A DNA stretch of 32,875 nt. Source: an uncultured Clostridia bacterium. Its GTDB lineage: Bacteria; Bacillota; Clostridia; Lachnospirales; Lachnospiraceae. Below the pieces are notes generated by a model. It had not been told where the DNA came from. It saw only the letters and a program-made list of their open reading frames with translations, and searched no databases. This document shows positions 21,653-30,308 of the stretch, piece by piece (position 1 is the stretch's first letter; every line of letters starts with the position of its first letter). The stretch is taken from the NCBI GenBank assembly GCA_946629525.1, contig CAMOXU010000024.1:1-32875 (forward strand), read 5' to 3'. The translations under genes were made by a program, and so were the position numbers.

Positions 21653-23773
21653 TTAATCCAGCTTAAAACCGAACAGATTGCAGGATCTCGAGCCGACCAC
21701 GACGTAATCTTCGTACACTGCCGGCGAGGCCTCTATATTCTGGTCCCCGAGAGAGTACCTGCATTTCTCCTCTCCGGTCAGACCGTCGATGAGAAGCCCG
21801 TCTCCACCGAATGTAAAGTAGAGGACCGCACCGCTTCCGTCCCGGTTATACACGCAGACCGGGGACGACCAGGTATAACTGTCCGTCTGCTCCCACACGA
21901 TCTCGCCCGTATCCTTCCGCAGGCAGACCAGCTGGCCGGTATAGTAATCGTTCGTCTTTGCGACGGTCGCGTAAATGTAGTCCGAGAAATCATACTTTCC
22001 GACCGCGATCGTCGACTGGATGCCTCCTGAGACTCCTTCCTCGGAATGGCATTCAAAATCTGTCTGCCATACGATCTCGCCGGTCTCCGCGTCCAGCTTC
22101 CAGATCGGGACGGGAGCCGTGGAATCGCTTCTCCAGCCGAGGTGGAAGGACGTGCCGACATAGAGGTAGAGATGCCCGTTCTCGATCGAGAGGACCGGAG
22201 TTCCGTTGGAGTCGTCCAGAACATCCTGGACCCACACGAGCTCCATGGTCCTGAGGTCGAGGCACATCATATTTCCGCCGTTGTCGCAGACGAAGAGATA
22301 GCCCTTATAGACGCAGGCGGAATCTTCCATTCCGAGCCAGTAGGCCCCGTCGCCGGACCGCGTCCCGTAATAATGCCAGCGAATGATATCGCCCGGATCG
22401 ATGGAGACCACGCCCGCTGCCTCGTCGTACACGGAGTTCAGCTTTATGAGATAGAGGATCCCGCTCTCGCCGGGATAAATGAGCGTATCCGTCTCCGCAT
22501 CCACCAGCGCGGAGGAGTCGAAGAAGCTGCATCCCGGCCGGAGCGAGAACGGATCGTCCGCTCCGAATTCGTACATGACGCTCTGATCGATCAGATTGAT
22601 GACAAAGACATGGGAGACCCCGATATCGCTGTCGTAGCCGGATCCCACGTAAAGGATCGGGTATCCGCGCGGATCGAGGGCACCGGATCCCTTGAACGTA
22701 TAGCCCAGATACAGCGCGTCGCGCGTGGCTTCCCCTGTCCGGAGGTCATAGAAATAAATATATCCGTCCAGGCAGGCATGGATGACCTCTACCAGCTCAT
22801 CGTCCTCCTTCGCCCAGTCGTACATATTCATTGCCGCCTTCTGGGATCTCGTCCACTTTTCCATGAGCGGCTGCCCGGTCCATCCGCTGCCGCTCCAGTT
22901 CCGGCCGCCGGACGTCAGACTGGTGATTCCCTTGACCCAGATATTGTTCATATTGTAATTGGTCATATTGGCAAAGCCGTACTGCGGACTGTTCCGGAAA
23001 TTGCTCCCGCGGAATGTGACGATGCCGTTGACCGCCGTATAGTCCTCCCCCACTCCGAACGTGATGTCCGTAAAGGGAGCCGCCGCGCTTCTGTCCTCTA
23101 TGAGTTCATCGTTCCGCATGACCTCCGTGAAGGAGATCAGTCTCGCGGGATCCGTATTCTCCGTGGCGTGAGGGTTGAATTCGATCTCCTGATCCCTCTC
23201 CGCGGAGACATCCTTCACGGCAGGAGCCGGTGACGGCGAGGGCGTCGGTGTCATCGCCGGCGTACCGGTCGGCGAGGCTGTCGGAGTCGTCACAGGCGTC
23301 TGGGCAGACTGCGTATTTCCGGCTGCTGCCGGCGTGACATTCTGTCCGGTCTGAGATTCCGCCTGCGCTTTCTGACTCTCCGCCTTTGCCACACGTGACG
23401 CACGGATCCTTGTGAATGCTACGACGGCGATCAGGATAAAGAGAAGCGCACACGCGCCGAGGATCTGCTTTCTTCTCCGCAGCTCCTCCTTCCGCTTTCT
23501 CATAAGCGCTTTTCGCTTTGCATCGGACTTCTTCTGGCTCCGGAGAGCCTCCTCCTGATCCGTGGTGCGGGAGGGCGCGGCCTTCACCTGAGCCGGTGCT
23601 TCCGCTCTGCCGGCTCTCTTTCCTGCCCTGCTGCCTGCCGGCGCACTTCCTCCGGCCGTGCGTGAGGTCCTTTCTCCGGACGAAGCGCTTCTGCCCGCCG
23701 GACGTGCTGTTCTTCCTCCGGATCTCTCCCTGCTCCCTGCTCGATCTGTACTTCTTTTCCTGTTCTCCGGCAT
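21653..23773 (-). CDS. Membrane-anchored PQQ-like beta-propeller protein
   Basis: 706 residues. Residues 1-100 are very rich in Arg, Ser and Lys; one membrane helix follows (about 104-121, ILGACALLFILIAVVAF). A Thr/Pro-rich linker (about 135-190) leads to a large C-terminal domain with repeated blades such as GLLLVCD-like YLFVCDNGGNMMCLDL, TGEIVWQTDFE and TGEIVWEQTDSY, typical of PQQ/BamB-like eight-bladed propellers. PQQ enzyme residues are not evident, so a binding rather than dehydrogenase role is likely. The orientation predicts a cytosolic basic tail and an extracellular propeller. The start has GGGGAGG. It lies 46 bp behind dxs, probably in its transcript. Confidence 0.85.
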   Translation of the reverse strand: MPENRKRSTDRAGSRERSGGRTARPAGRSASSGERTSRTAGGSAPAGSRAGKRAGRAEAPAQVKAAPSRTTDQEEALRSQKKSDAKRKALMRKRKEELRRRKQILGACALLFILIAVVAFTRIRASRVAKAESQKAQAESQTGQNVTPAAAGNTQSAQTPVTTPTASPTGTPAMTPTPSPSPAPAVKDVSAERDQEIEFNPHATENTDPARLISFTEVMRNDELIEDRSAAAPFTDITFGVGEDYTAVNGIVTFRGSNFRNSPQYGFANMTNYNMNNIWVKGITSLTSGGRNWSGSGWTGQPLMEKWTRSQKAAMNMYDWAKEDDELVEVIHACLDGYIYFYDLRTGEATRDALYLGYTFKGSGALDPRGYPILYVGSGYDSDIGVSHVFVINLIDQSVMYEFGADDPFSLRPGCSFFDSSALVDAETDTLIYPGESGILYLIKLNSVYDEAAGVVSIDPGDIIRWHYYGTRSGDGAYWLGMEDSACVYKGYLFVCDNGGNMMCLDLRTMELVWVQDVLDDSNGTPVLSIENGHLYLYVGTSFHLGWRSDSTAPVPIWKLDAETGEIVWQTDFECHSEEGVSGGIQSTIAVGKYDFSDYIYATVAKTNDYYTGQLVCLRKDTGEIVWEQTDSYTWSSPVCVYNRDGSGAVLYFTFGGDGLLIDGLTGEEKCRYSLGDQNIEASPAVYEDYVVVGSRSCNLFGFKLD

Positions 23774-23819
23774 ACTGCCTCCCCGGACAGGATCCCCCTG
23801 TCCTTATTGTACATTCCTT

Positions 23820-25691
23820 CTATTCCTCAGCTGATGCAGCCAGCCTCTTCTCGATCTTCTCCATGATGGAATCACTGTCGATCCCCAGAACGCTCCGAAG
23901 CTTCGTCACATCCCCGTGCTCGACATAATCGTCCGGCAGCGTGATGTTCATGACGGACACCTCCGGCCAACTCTGCTTCAGATAATCCGTGACGCGCTCT
24001 CCGAATCCGCCCGACTTGACATTTTCCTCGAGCGTGATGATGAGATCATGATTTGGCGCCAGAGAGTCGATCATATCCGTATCGAGCGGCTTGATAAATC
24101 TCCCGTTCACGAGGGTGCAGCTGTATCCCTTCGCCTTCAGCTTGGTCCTGATATGCTCCGCCGTGCTCACCATGCTTCCCACGGCGACGAGGGCGATGTC
24201 CGACTCCTCATAGAGCATCTCCGCCCTGCCGTATGTGATCGGCTCCGCAAATTCCTGAAGCCCCTCATAAGCCTTTCCTCTCGGATAGCGGACCGCAACG
24301 GGCGAACAGAGGGTAAATGCAAATCGGATCATATCGCGGAGCTCACCGCAGTTCTTCGGTGCCATAACGGTCATATTCGGGATGGAGGAGAGATAGGTCA
24401 GATCAAAGATGCCCTGATGCGTCTCTCCGTCCGCGCCGACAAGGCCCGCGCGGTCGATACAGAAGACGACCGGCAGATTCTGGAGACATACGTCCACGAG
24501 GATCTGATCATATGCCCTCTGGAGGAACGAGGAGTACACGGCGACGACCGGCCTGAGGCCTGCTGCAGCCATTCCGGCCGCGGACGTGACCGCATGCTGC
24601 TCGGCAATTCCCACGTCGAAAAATCTGTCAGGGTAGCGGGCGGCGAATGCCTTGAGCCCCGTCCCCTCCGGCATCGCGGCCGTCACCGCGACGATCTTCT
24701 TATTCTCCGAAGCCAGTTCACAAATCGTGTCGGAGAACACGCCCGTGTAGCTCTGTCCCGCGGATTTTACCGGCTTTCCGGTCGCGATATCGAACTTCCC
24801 TATGCCGTGAAAGATCTCCGGATTCTTCTCTGCCGGCGGATATCCCTTTCCTTTCTTGGTCAGCACGTGGATTATGACCGGTCTTCTGATTTTCTTGGCC
24901 TCCCGCATGATCCGGGTCAGCTTCCGGATATCGTGGCCGTCGACCGGTCCCAGATACGTAACGCCCATATCCTCGAAGAGCATGCCCGGGACGAACATCT
25001 GCTTGATCGTATTCTTCGTCCTCGAGATCACGTTGACGACAGGCTCACCGACGTAGGGGACCCGCTTCAGGGAATCGGACACGTTCTGCTTCAGCTGGTT
25101 GTACCCTTCCCCCGCGCGGAGCTCGCTCAGGTACGTCGACATGCCCCCGACGTTGGGCGCGATGGACATATTGTTATCATTCAGAATAATGATGAAATTC
25201 GTTTTCTGCCCGCCTGCATTATTCAGGGCTTCATAGGCCATTCCTCCCGTCAGGGCACCGTCGCCGATCACGGAAATGACCCGGTAATCCTCCTCCAGAA
25301 TGTCCCTCGCCTGGACCATGCCGAGGCCGGCCGAGATGGAGGTCGAGCTGTGGCCGGTGTCGAACACATCGAACGGGCTCTCCTTTCTCTTCGGAAAGCC
25401 GCTCATTCCTCCGAACTGCCGGAGCGCTCCGAACCCTTCCTTCCGGCCGCTCAGGATCTTGTGGGTATAGGCCTGATGGCCGACATCCCAGATCACCTTG
25501 TCCCGGGGGAAATCAAAGACGCGGTACATGGCGATCGTCAGTTCCACGACACCGAGATTCGAGGCCAGATGACCTCCCGTACGGCTGATCGTTTCGATCA
25601 GAAATTCCCGGATCTCCCCGGCCAGGATCTGCATTTCATCATAAGATAGCTTCTTTATATCCTGAGGTTCGTTAATGCGTTCAAGTATCAT
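23820..25691 (-). CDS. dxs: 1-deoxy-D-xylulose-5-phosphate synthase
   Basis: TPP enzyme condensing pyruvate and glyceraldehyde-3-phosphate, the first step of the MEP isoprenoid pathway and a source of thiamine and pyridoxal precursors. It has 623 residues. Motifs include GGHLASNLGVVELT, WDVGHQAYTHKIL, GHSSTSISAGLG, the TPP motif GDGALTGGMAYEALNNAG, and the C-terminal DRAGLVGADGETHQG. ATG 25691 is preferred; two GTG codons lie just upstream in frame. The ribosome binding site is weak (CGGTGG). A clear promoter lies about 140 bases upstream, so the leader is around 130 bases. Confidence 0.96.
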   Translation of the reverse strand: MILERINEPQDIKKLSYDEMQILAGEIREFLIETISRTGGHLASNLGVVELTIAMYRVFDFPRDKVIWDVGHQAYTHKILSGRKEGFGALRQFGGMSGFPKRKESPFDVFDTGHSSTSISAGLGMVQARDILEEDYRVISVIGDGALTGGMAYEALNNAGGQKTNFIIILNDNNMSIAPNVGGMSTYLSELRAGEGYNQLKQNVSDSLKRVPYVGEPVVNVISRTKNTIKQMFVPGMLFEDMGVTYLGPVDGHDIRKLTRIMREAKKIRRPVIIHVLTKKGKGYPPAEKNPEIFHGIGKFDIATGKPVKSAGQSYTGVFSDTICELASENKKIVAVTAAMPEGTGLKAFAARYPDRFFDVGIAEQHAVTSAAGMAAAGLRPVVAVYSSFLQRAYDQILVDVCLQNLPVVFCIDRAGLVGADGETHQGIFDLTYLSSIPNMTVMAPKNCGELRDMIRFAFTLCSPVAVRYPRGKAYEGLQEFAEPITYGRAEMLYEESDIALVAVGSMVSTAEHIRTKLKAKGYSCTLVNGRFIKPLDTDMIDSLAPNHDLIITLEENVKSGGFGERVTDYLKQSWPEVSVMNITLPDDYVEHGDVTKLRSVLGIDSDSIMEKIEKRLAASAEE

Positions 25692-25829
25692 ACACACCAC
25701 CGATCATTCTACATTTATAGCGCCGACTTCGGAAAAGAGACGGAGGACACCGGGAAGCCTCTGCTTAAAAAATGTCTCTCCACACCGCTCTTTTCATGTA
25801 TGCGGCAGCAGGAAATCTCCCGTCTGCTT

Positions 25830-25859
25830 ATCATACCATGACATATCATGCATGTGCAA
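25830..25859 (-). promoter_or_regulatory. Promoter of dxs
   Basis: -35 TTGCAC (25859-25854), 18-base spacer, -10 TATGAT (25835-25830). It lies between the glycosylase stop codon and dxs, leaving an untranslated leader of about 130 bases with no recognised riboswitch. Confidence 0.6.
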
Positions 25860-25873
25860 TCAGGAACGACCGC

Positions 25874-26383
25874 TCAGCCGCGAAGGATATCCCGCACTAC
25901 TTTCCACTCCTCATAAAGCCGGTCGAAAGACCAGGCCGCATTGGCAGGGGAAGTGGACGGAAGCGTCAGGGACTTCATTCCGAGCTCTTTTTCCTGATAT
26001 TTCTCATACATTTTTCCGGATGTCCGCCCGTTCGTGATCACCGCGCGCAGATCTCCCGTCTCCTTTATCGTGAGGAGGTCGGAGGGCACGGCATTCTTTA
26101 TGGAGCTGTCCGAGGATCCCACAATGTCGCAGGAGTAGATCACGTCCCACATCGCGATCCCGTGGGACAGGGCGAACTCCCGCTTCTCCTCTGTGGACGA
26201 GAACGGAGGTCTCTCGAAGATGCGGGCCATGAGCGGCCAGAACCGGTTCTGCGGATGTCCGTAGAAGAAGGCGGCCTCCCTGGATTTTACGGACGGGAAG
26301 GAGCCGAGGATGAGGATCCTCGAATTCTCGTCAAAAAGAGGCGGGATCGGATGGACAATATGAACATATTCCCGGTTTTTCAT
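25874..26383 (-). CDS. Hypoxanthine-DNA glycosylase (UDG superfamily, HDG type)
   Basis: Removes deaminated bases such as hypoxanthine from DNA. It has 169 residues. The motifs LGSFPSVKSREAAFF (26-40) and YGHPQNRFW (41-49) are typical of the HDG/DNA-deoxyinosine glycosylase group of the uracil-DNA glycosylase superfamily, and LPSTSPANA near the C-terminus is the second conserved loop. The start at 26383 is chosen because GGGAGG lies seven bases upstream; another ATG at 26389 overlaps that site. The ribosome binding site directly abuts a 36-bp direct repeat. It precedes dxs on the same strand. Confidence 0.88.
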   Translation of the reverse strand: MKNREYVHIVHPIPPLFDENSRILILGSFPSVKSREAAFFYGHPQNRFWPLMARIFERPPFSSTEEKREFALSHGIAMWDVIYSCDIVGSSDSSIKNAVPSDLLTIKETGDLRAVITNGRTSGKMYEKYQEKELGMKSLTLPSTSPANAAWSFDRLYEEWKVVRDILRG

Positions 26384-26733
26384 CTGCATTCCTCCCGGAT
26401 TCGGATCATTGCTCTTTACGGCTCTCCCGCACATACGATCCGCTTAATTTCGCGGATTGAAGTGCACGGATTCGGATCATTGCTCTTCACGGCTCTCCCG
26501 CACTGTCATTCGGGCTTTGCGGTTCTTTGGAAAGACACAGCGAGGGAGTCTCGTACAGCCTTCGCCGTACGCGACCCCCTCTTATATACGTTCATCATTC
26601 ACAGGGCTTTCCTTGCGGGACCCGCTGCCGGGATTCGCTTTGCGGACAGCCGTACCGGCTCCGCTTCAGCGCCCGGGTACATGCGCGATCTCAGGCAGTT
26701 ACGGCTCGTTACGGCTCCCAGGGAAGCGCCCTC
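26384..26733. other. 350-bp intergenic region with direct repeat
   Basis: No gene is supported here: short open frames exist, but none has a ribosome binding site with a recognisable product. It holds a 36-bp direct repeat (26397-26432 and 26468-26503) and a GC-rich part with short motifs repeated (GTTACGGCTC twice near 26700-26720). No clear promoter or terminator was identified. Confidence 0.6.
26397..26503. repeat. 36-bp direct repeat upstream of the glycosylase gene
   Basis: Two copies starting GGATTCGGATCATTGCTCTT and ending ACGGCTCTCCCGCAC, at 26397-26432 and 26468-26503, offset by 71 bases. They differ at one base. The copy nearer the gene ends against its ribosome binding site. Confidence 0.85.
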
Positions 26734-27375
26734 TCACGGAATAATCGAGTACCCGAAGCCGTTGGCGATCGCGTCCACCTTCTGCCTTGCCCTGCACATC
26801 GGGCAGTTCTCGTGCTTATAGGTCCCGTAATCCGGTACGTCGCTCAGATTAAAGATCGAATAGATCGGAACATCGAAGATCTTGTTGACCGCCGAGAAGA
26901 TCGATGCGGCGCCGACAACGGTCCCGCCGTAATAGTCCACGCAGTCGATCGCGCGCTTGATCGTATGTCCTGTCGTGGTCGAAGCCGCGATCAGAAGAAT
27001 ATTCTTGTCTCTGATCATCATCTTCAGATTCTCACGGAAGATCATCTGACCGGACATATCGTACTCCGGAGAGACGATATACATGGTCTTATGGGCATTT
27101 CTGGACAGAATACCGACCTTCGTCAGCTCCTCCGCGAGGTAAGCGCCGATAACGTCCATTCCGTCGAGGCAGACGATCGTGTCGATCACGGTCGAGGAAG
27201 AGAAATACTCGCTGAGCGCTTCCGCACACGCTTTGGCTTCCGCCTGTCTGCGCATGATCGCCGTCATGTCAAAGAAATAGTTGATGTGCGAATTCGGGGT
27301 AACAAAGTGCCCGGGGACGACTCTCAGAATGACATTGTTATGACGCTTGGAATATAACTTCTTATAGGGCTGCAT
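26734..27375 (-). CDS. Orotate phosphoribosyltransferase-like protein
   Basis: 213 residues with the type I phosphoribosyltransferase layout of the PyrE kind: VTPNSHINYFFDMT near the N-terminus, CLDGMDVIGAYLAEEL in the middle, then the region that should hold the PRPP loop. That loop reads NILLIAASTTTGHT (125-138), with the two acidic residues normally before TTG missing. The C-terminus has NCPMCRARQKVDAI, a CxxC pair absent from classical PyrE. It may use a different substrate or act in regulation. The start at 27375 has AAAGGAGG and agrees with a strong promoter 50 bases upstream. It is a single gene, not in a pyrimidine operon. Confidence 0.8.
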   Translation of the reverse strand: MQPYKKLYSKRHNNVILRVVPGHFVTPNSHINYFFDMTAIMRRQAEAKACAEALSEYFSSSTVIDTIVCLDGMDVIGAYLAEELTKVGILSRNAHKTMYIVSPEYDMSGQMIFRENLKMMIRDKNILLIAASTTTGHTIKRAIDCVDYYGGTVVGAASIFSAVNKIFDVPIYSIFNLSDVPDYGTYKHENCPMCRARQKVDAIANGFGYSIIP

Positions 27376-27424
27376 ACTGTCCTCCTTTGGCATTTTCTAC
27401 TAAAAAACGGAATGCTTTTCATTT

Positions 27425-27453
27425 ATTATAGTACATTCTTCTAAATATAGCAA
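27425..27453 (-). promoter_or_regulatory. Promoter of the phosphoribosyltransferase-like gene
   Basis: -35 TTGCTA (27453-27448), 17-base spacer and consensus -10 TATAAT (27430-27425), giving a leader of about 43 bases. Confidence 0.75.
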
Positions 27454-27550
27454 TAAAGGGGCAGTTTTCATTCCGCCTAAAAACGTTTTCCTGAAGTCTC
27501 CCGCGCGATAACAGGACATCCGGGATGCCCGGTCCAATCCTGCGGGATCT

Positions 27551-27645
27551 CAGACGGGATCCGCGCGGCTGCGATCCGCCCTCAGGAGTGTTTGACCTGA
27601 TCCCTCTGACCAGACAGGATCCGCACTGTGACAGCGATCCGCCCC
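27551..27645. repeat. Direct repeat with hairpins behind the HAD gene
   Basis: CAGACGGGATCCGCGCGGCT..CGATCCGCCC (27551-27581) and CAGACAGGATCCGCACTGTG..CGATCCGCCCC (27611-27645) are 60 bases apart. Each can fold with GGATcCGC against GCGATCC. The nearer copy touches the HAD stop codon. Confidence 0.6.
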
Positions 27646-28491
27646 TTACAGAAGACCCAGCTCCCTGCAGGCGTAATAGATGCCGTCCTCCCTGAGATCC
27701 TTCGTCACGAAGTCCGCCTTCTTCTTCACCGCCTCCGCGCCGCCGCCCATGACGACTCCGCAGCCGGCAGCCTCGATCATCTCCAGATCATTCATGCTGT
27801 CGCCGAAGGCATATGTATCTTTTATGTCCGTACCCAGAAGTTCGCAGACCTCAAAGATCCCGGTCCCCTTGTCAAAGCCTTTCGGCACCATCTCGACGAC
27901 CGCCTCATTGTGGACAATCATGGTATAGGCATCGTCAAGCTCCGCAAAGCAGGCCTCCCTGTCGGCGTCCTTCATGTCGCAGGAGATCTTTGAAATCTCC
28001 CAGTTCCCTCTGTTTCCGTTGATCGAACGAAGCGCATCGCCCATCTGATGGCGTACATACTCCGCATACCGGTCCCCGGCGAATTCCTCAGGATCCATAT
28101 ACAGGTAGTCTCTCCCTTCAAGGATCGGCTTCATGCGGTGCCGTCTCACGGTATCGACGATTCTCAGAGCCTCCTCATCAGACATTTTCCTGTAGAAGAT
28201 GACATTTTCCGCGTCAGTCTCCGGGGAAATGTCCTCTCTCCGGTCTGACACACCTCTGCAGAGGGCATTTGCCTCGATCATGGTTCCGCAGCCTGATACG
28301 ACACCGTCCAGTCCCAGAGTAAAAAGCTTCGGGTCCCGGATATAGCCCCGGGTCCGCCCGCTGTTGATAAAGACCAGATGACCGTTCTCCCGGACTCTCC
28401 GGATCGCCTCGCGCGTGCTCTCCGGAATATGGCCGTCCATCGTCCAGAGGGTCCCGTCAATGTCAAAAAAAAGAATTTTCCGCCTGCCCAT
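27646..28491 (-). CDS. Cof-type HAD-superfamily phosphatase
   Basis: 281 residues. Motif I FFDIDGTLW (D10, D12), motif II FINSGR, motif III lysine in PKGFDKGTG and motif IV FGDSMNDLEMIEAA are all present, with a C2-type cap between, as in the Cof/IIB group. Such enzymes dephosphorylate sugar phosphates, FMN or pyridoxal phosphate; the substrate is not readable. The start at 28491 (MGRRKILFFDIDG) has AAGGAG seven bases upstream; a longer frame upstream is not family-like. A promoter lies about 45 bases upstream. Confidence 0.9.
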   Translation of the reverse strand: MGRRKILFFDIDGTLWTMDGHIPESTREAIRRVRENGHLVFINSGRTRGYIRDPKLFTLGLDGVVSGCGTMIEANALCRGVSDRREDISPETDAENVIFYRKMSDEEALRIVDTVRRHRMKPILEGRDYLYMDPEEFAGDRYAEYVRHQMGDALRSINGNRGNWEISKISCDMKDADREACFAELDDAYTMIVHNEAVVEMVPKGFDKGTGIFEVCELLGTDIKDTYAFGDSMNDLEMIEAAGCGVVMGGGAEAVKKKADFVTKDLREDGIYYACRELGLL

Positions 28492-28533
28492 ATACTGCTC
28501 CTTCATCGTACATTTCTGACTTTTACAGAGGTC

Positions 28534-28563
28534 ATGGTAACACAGATCGGATTTATTTGTCAT
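28534..28563 (-). promoter_or_regulatory. Possible promoter of the HAD phosphatase gene
   Basis: -35 ATGACA (28563-28558), 18-base spacer and -10 TACCAT (28539-28534). The match is moderate. Confidence 0.4.
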
Positions 28564-28610
28564 CAGATTTCAGGAAAGCCCGCGGCATCCGTCCCACCCC
28601 GGACGCGGAA

Positions 28611-28647
28611 CGGCGCACCGTGCTTTTATGCTTCACACGGTGCGCCG
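28611..28647 (-). terminator. Strong hairpin behind the sodium:solute symporter gene
   Basis: CGGCGCACCGTG and CACGGTGCGCCG form a perfect 12-bp stem with a 13-base loop, about 40 bases after the stop codon. There is no T-tract on the minus strand, so it may be an mRNA 3' stabiliser rather than an intrinsic terminator. Confidence 0.5.
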
Positions 28648-28688
28648 TCCGGCAACCCCCTGCCCGTCGCTATGAACAGATGGAAAAA

Positions 28689-30263
28689 TCAGCCTTTCTT
28701 CTTTTTTCTTCGTCCGACAGAGCTTTCCTCATCCGGAAGGATATTCTTTGTCGTAGCCTCGACCTCCACGTCGTAGCAGGAGAAGATCCCGTCCAACGTC
28801 TTCCTGTCGATCTTCGGTGTGAAGATGCTCACCACCGGAACGATGACCAGTCCGCCGAGCATTGCGATCGCGCCCGCCTGGATCGGATTGAACCATGCCG
28901 TGAAGATGTTCATGACAGTGAGGCCGACGCCGAAGGCAAAGGAAGCCCAGACAGCTGCCCTCGTGACGCCCTTCCAGTACAGTCCGTACAGGAACGGTGC
29001 GAGGAATGCTCCCGCAAGCGCGCCCCAGGAGATGCCCATGAGCTGCGCGATAAATGTCGGCGGCTTAATCGCCATGACGACCGACAGAACGATAAAGAAG
29101 ATGACAAGGATGCGAAGCCACAGGAGCTGCTCTCTTTCTTTCATTTTCTTAAAGAACGTACCCTTCAGGAAATCCAGCGTCAGCGTCGAGCTGGACGTGA
29201 GGACCAGCGAGGACAGCGTGGACATGGACGCCGACATAATGAGAACGATGAGCACACCCATGAGAATATTCGGGAGTGTCGTGAGGAGCTCCGGCATGAC
29301 ATGGTCATACATCATGGCGACTGTTCCGTCTTCCGCCACCTTCGAGACCTTCTCCACATCAATGAGGCGGGCAAAACCGCCCAGGAAGTAGGAGCCGCCC
29401 GCGATGACGACCGCGAAGAATGTGGATACGATCGTTCCGGTCGCGACCGCCTTCTCACTCTTGATCGCGTAGAACTTCTGGACCATCTGCGGAAGACCCC
29501 AGGTACCGAGGGATGTCAAAATGATGACATACAAAAGTCCCATCGGGTCCGGACCGAAGAAAGAAGCGAACGCACCCTGCTGCCCTGCCGTGACCGGGTT
29601 ATCGCTGGGGATCGCGGAGAGCGTCTTCACAGCTTCAATGAATCCGCCGTGCCCGTTCAGGACGGCCAGAATGACGGCAACGATACCGATCAGCATGATG
29701 ATGCCCTGGACGAAATCGTTATATACCGTCGCCATATATCCGCCGAGCAGGACGTAGACGCATGTGAGCGCCGCCATCATGATGACGCAGTAGATATACG
29801 GGATGCCGAAGGCCATCTCGAAGAGGTTCGAGAGGCCGTTGTAGACCGAAGCTGTGTAGGGGATCAGGAAAATGAAAATGATCGCCGAAGCCACGATCTT
29901 GAGCGTCGAAGAATTGTAGCGGGATTCAAAAAATGCAGGCATCGTCGCGGAGTTCAGATGCTTGGTCATGACACGCGTGCGGCGGCCCAGGATGACCCAT
30001 GCGAGCAGAGAACCGATGAACGCGTTCCCGATACCGATCCATGTGGAGGCAAGGCCGTACTTCCATCCGAACTGGCCGGCGTAGCCGACGAAGACGACCG
30101 CCGAGAAATAAGACGTTCCGTAAGCGAACGCAGAGATCCACGGACCTACGGATCTTCCCCCAAGGACGTACCCCTCGACCGTTCTCGCCTGATGACGAGA
30201 GTACCAGCCGATGGCGACCATCATAGCAAAAAAGATGAGCAGCATAAGAATTTTTACAGCCAT
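28689..30263 (-). CDS. Sodium:solute symporter (SSS family)
   Basis: 524-residue transporter with about 13 hydrophobic helices of the PutP/SSS type, importing an organic solute with Na+. Visible family features are the N-terminal VEGYVLGGRSVGPWISAFAYG, the GWKYGLASTWIGIGNAFIG segment, and GTWGLPQMVQKFYAI. The substrate (proline, pantothenate, other) cannot be decided. The C-terminal tail is cytosolic and ends in RRKKKKG. The start has AGGAGG. It is a single-gene unit with a well-formed promoter overlapping an operator-like palindrome, so its expression is probably controlled by a repressor not in the window. Confidence 0.93.
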   Translation of the reverse strand: MAVKILMLLIFFAMMVAIGWYSRHQARTVEGYVLGGRSVGPWISAFAYGTSYFSAVVFVGYAGQFGWKYGLASTWIGIGNAFIGSLLAWVILGRRTRVMTKHLNSATMPAFFESRYNSSTLKIVASAIIFIFLIPYTASVYNGLSNLFEMAFGIPYIYCVIMMAALTCVYVLLGGYMATVYNDFVQGIIMLIGIVAVILAVLNGHGGFIEAVKTLSAIPSDNPVTAGQQGAFASFFGPDPMGLLYVIILTSLGTWGLPQMVQKFYAIKSEKAVATGTIVSTFFAVVIAGGSYFLGGFARLIDVEKVSKVAEDGTVAMMYDHVMPELLTTLPNILMGVLIVLIMSASMSTLSSLVLTSSSTLTLDFLKGTFFKKMKEREQLLWLRILVIFFIVLSVVMAIKPPTFIAQLMGISWGALAGAFLAPFLYGLYWKGVTRAAVWASFAFGVGLTVMNIFTAWFNPIQAGAIAMLGGLVIVPVVSIFTPKIDRKTLDGIFSCYDVEVEATTKNILPDEESSVGRRKKKKG

Positions 30264-30308
30264 TGGAAAACTCCTCCTGAAAATACGGACGGGCCGTTAT
30301 TTGCTGAG

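Noticed and set aside
23916-25649. Plus-strand open frame of about 577 codons opposite dxs
   Set aside because: Same situation: a shadow of dxs; the translation has no recognisable domain.
25692-25829. Riboswitch (TPP-like) in the dxs leader
   Set aside because: The leader is long enough, but I could not find the conserved TPP or other known aptamer core.
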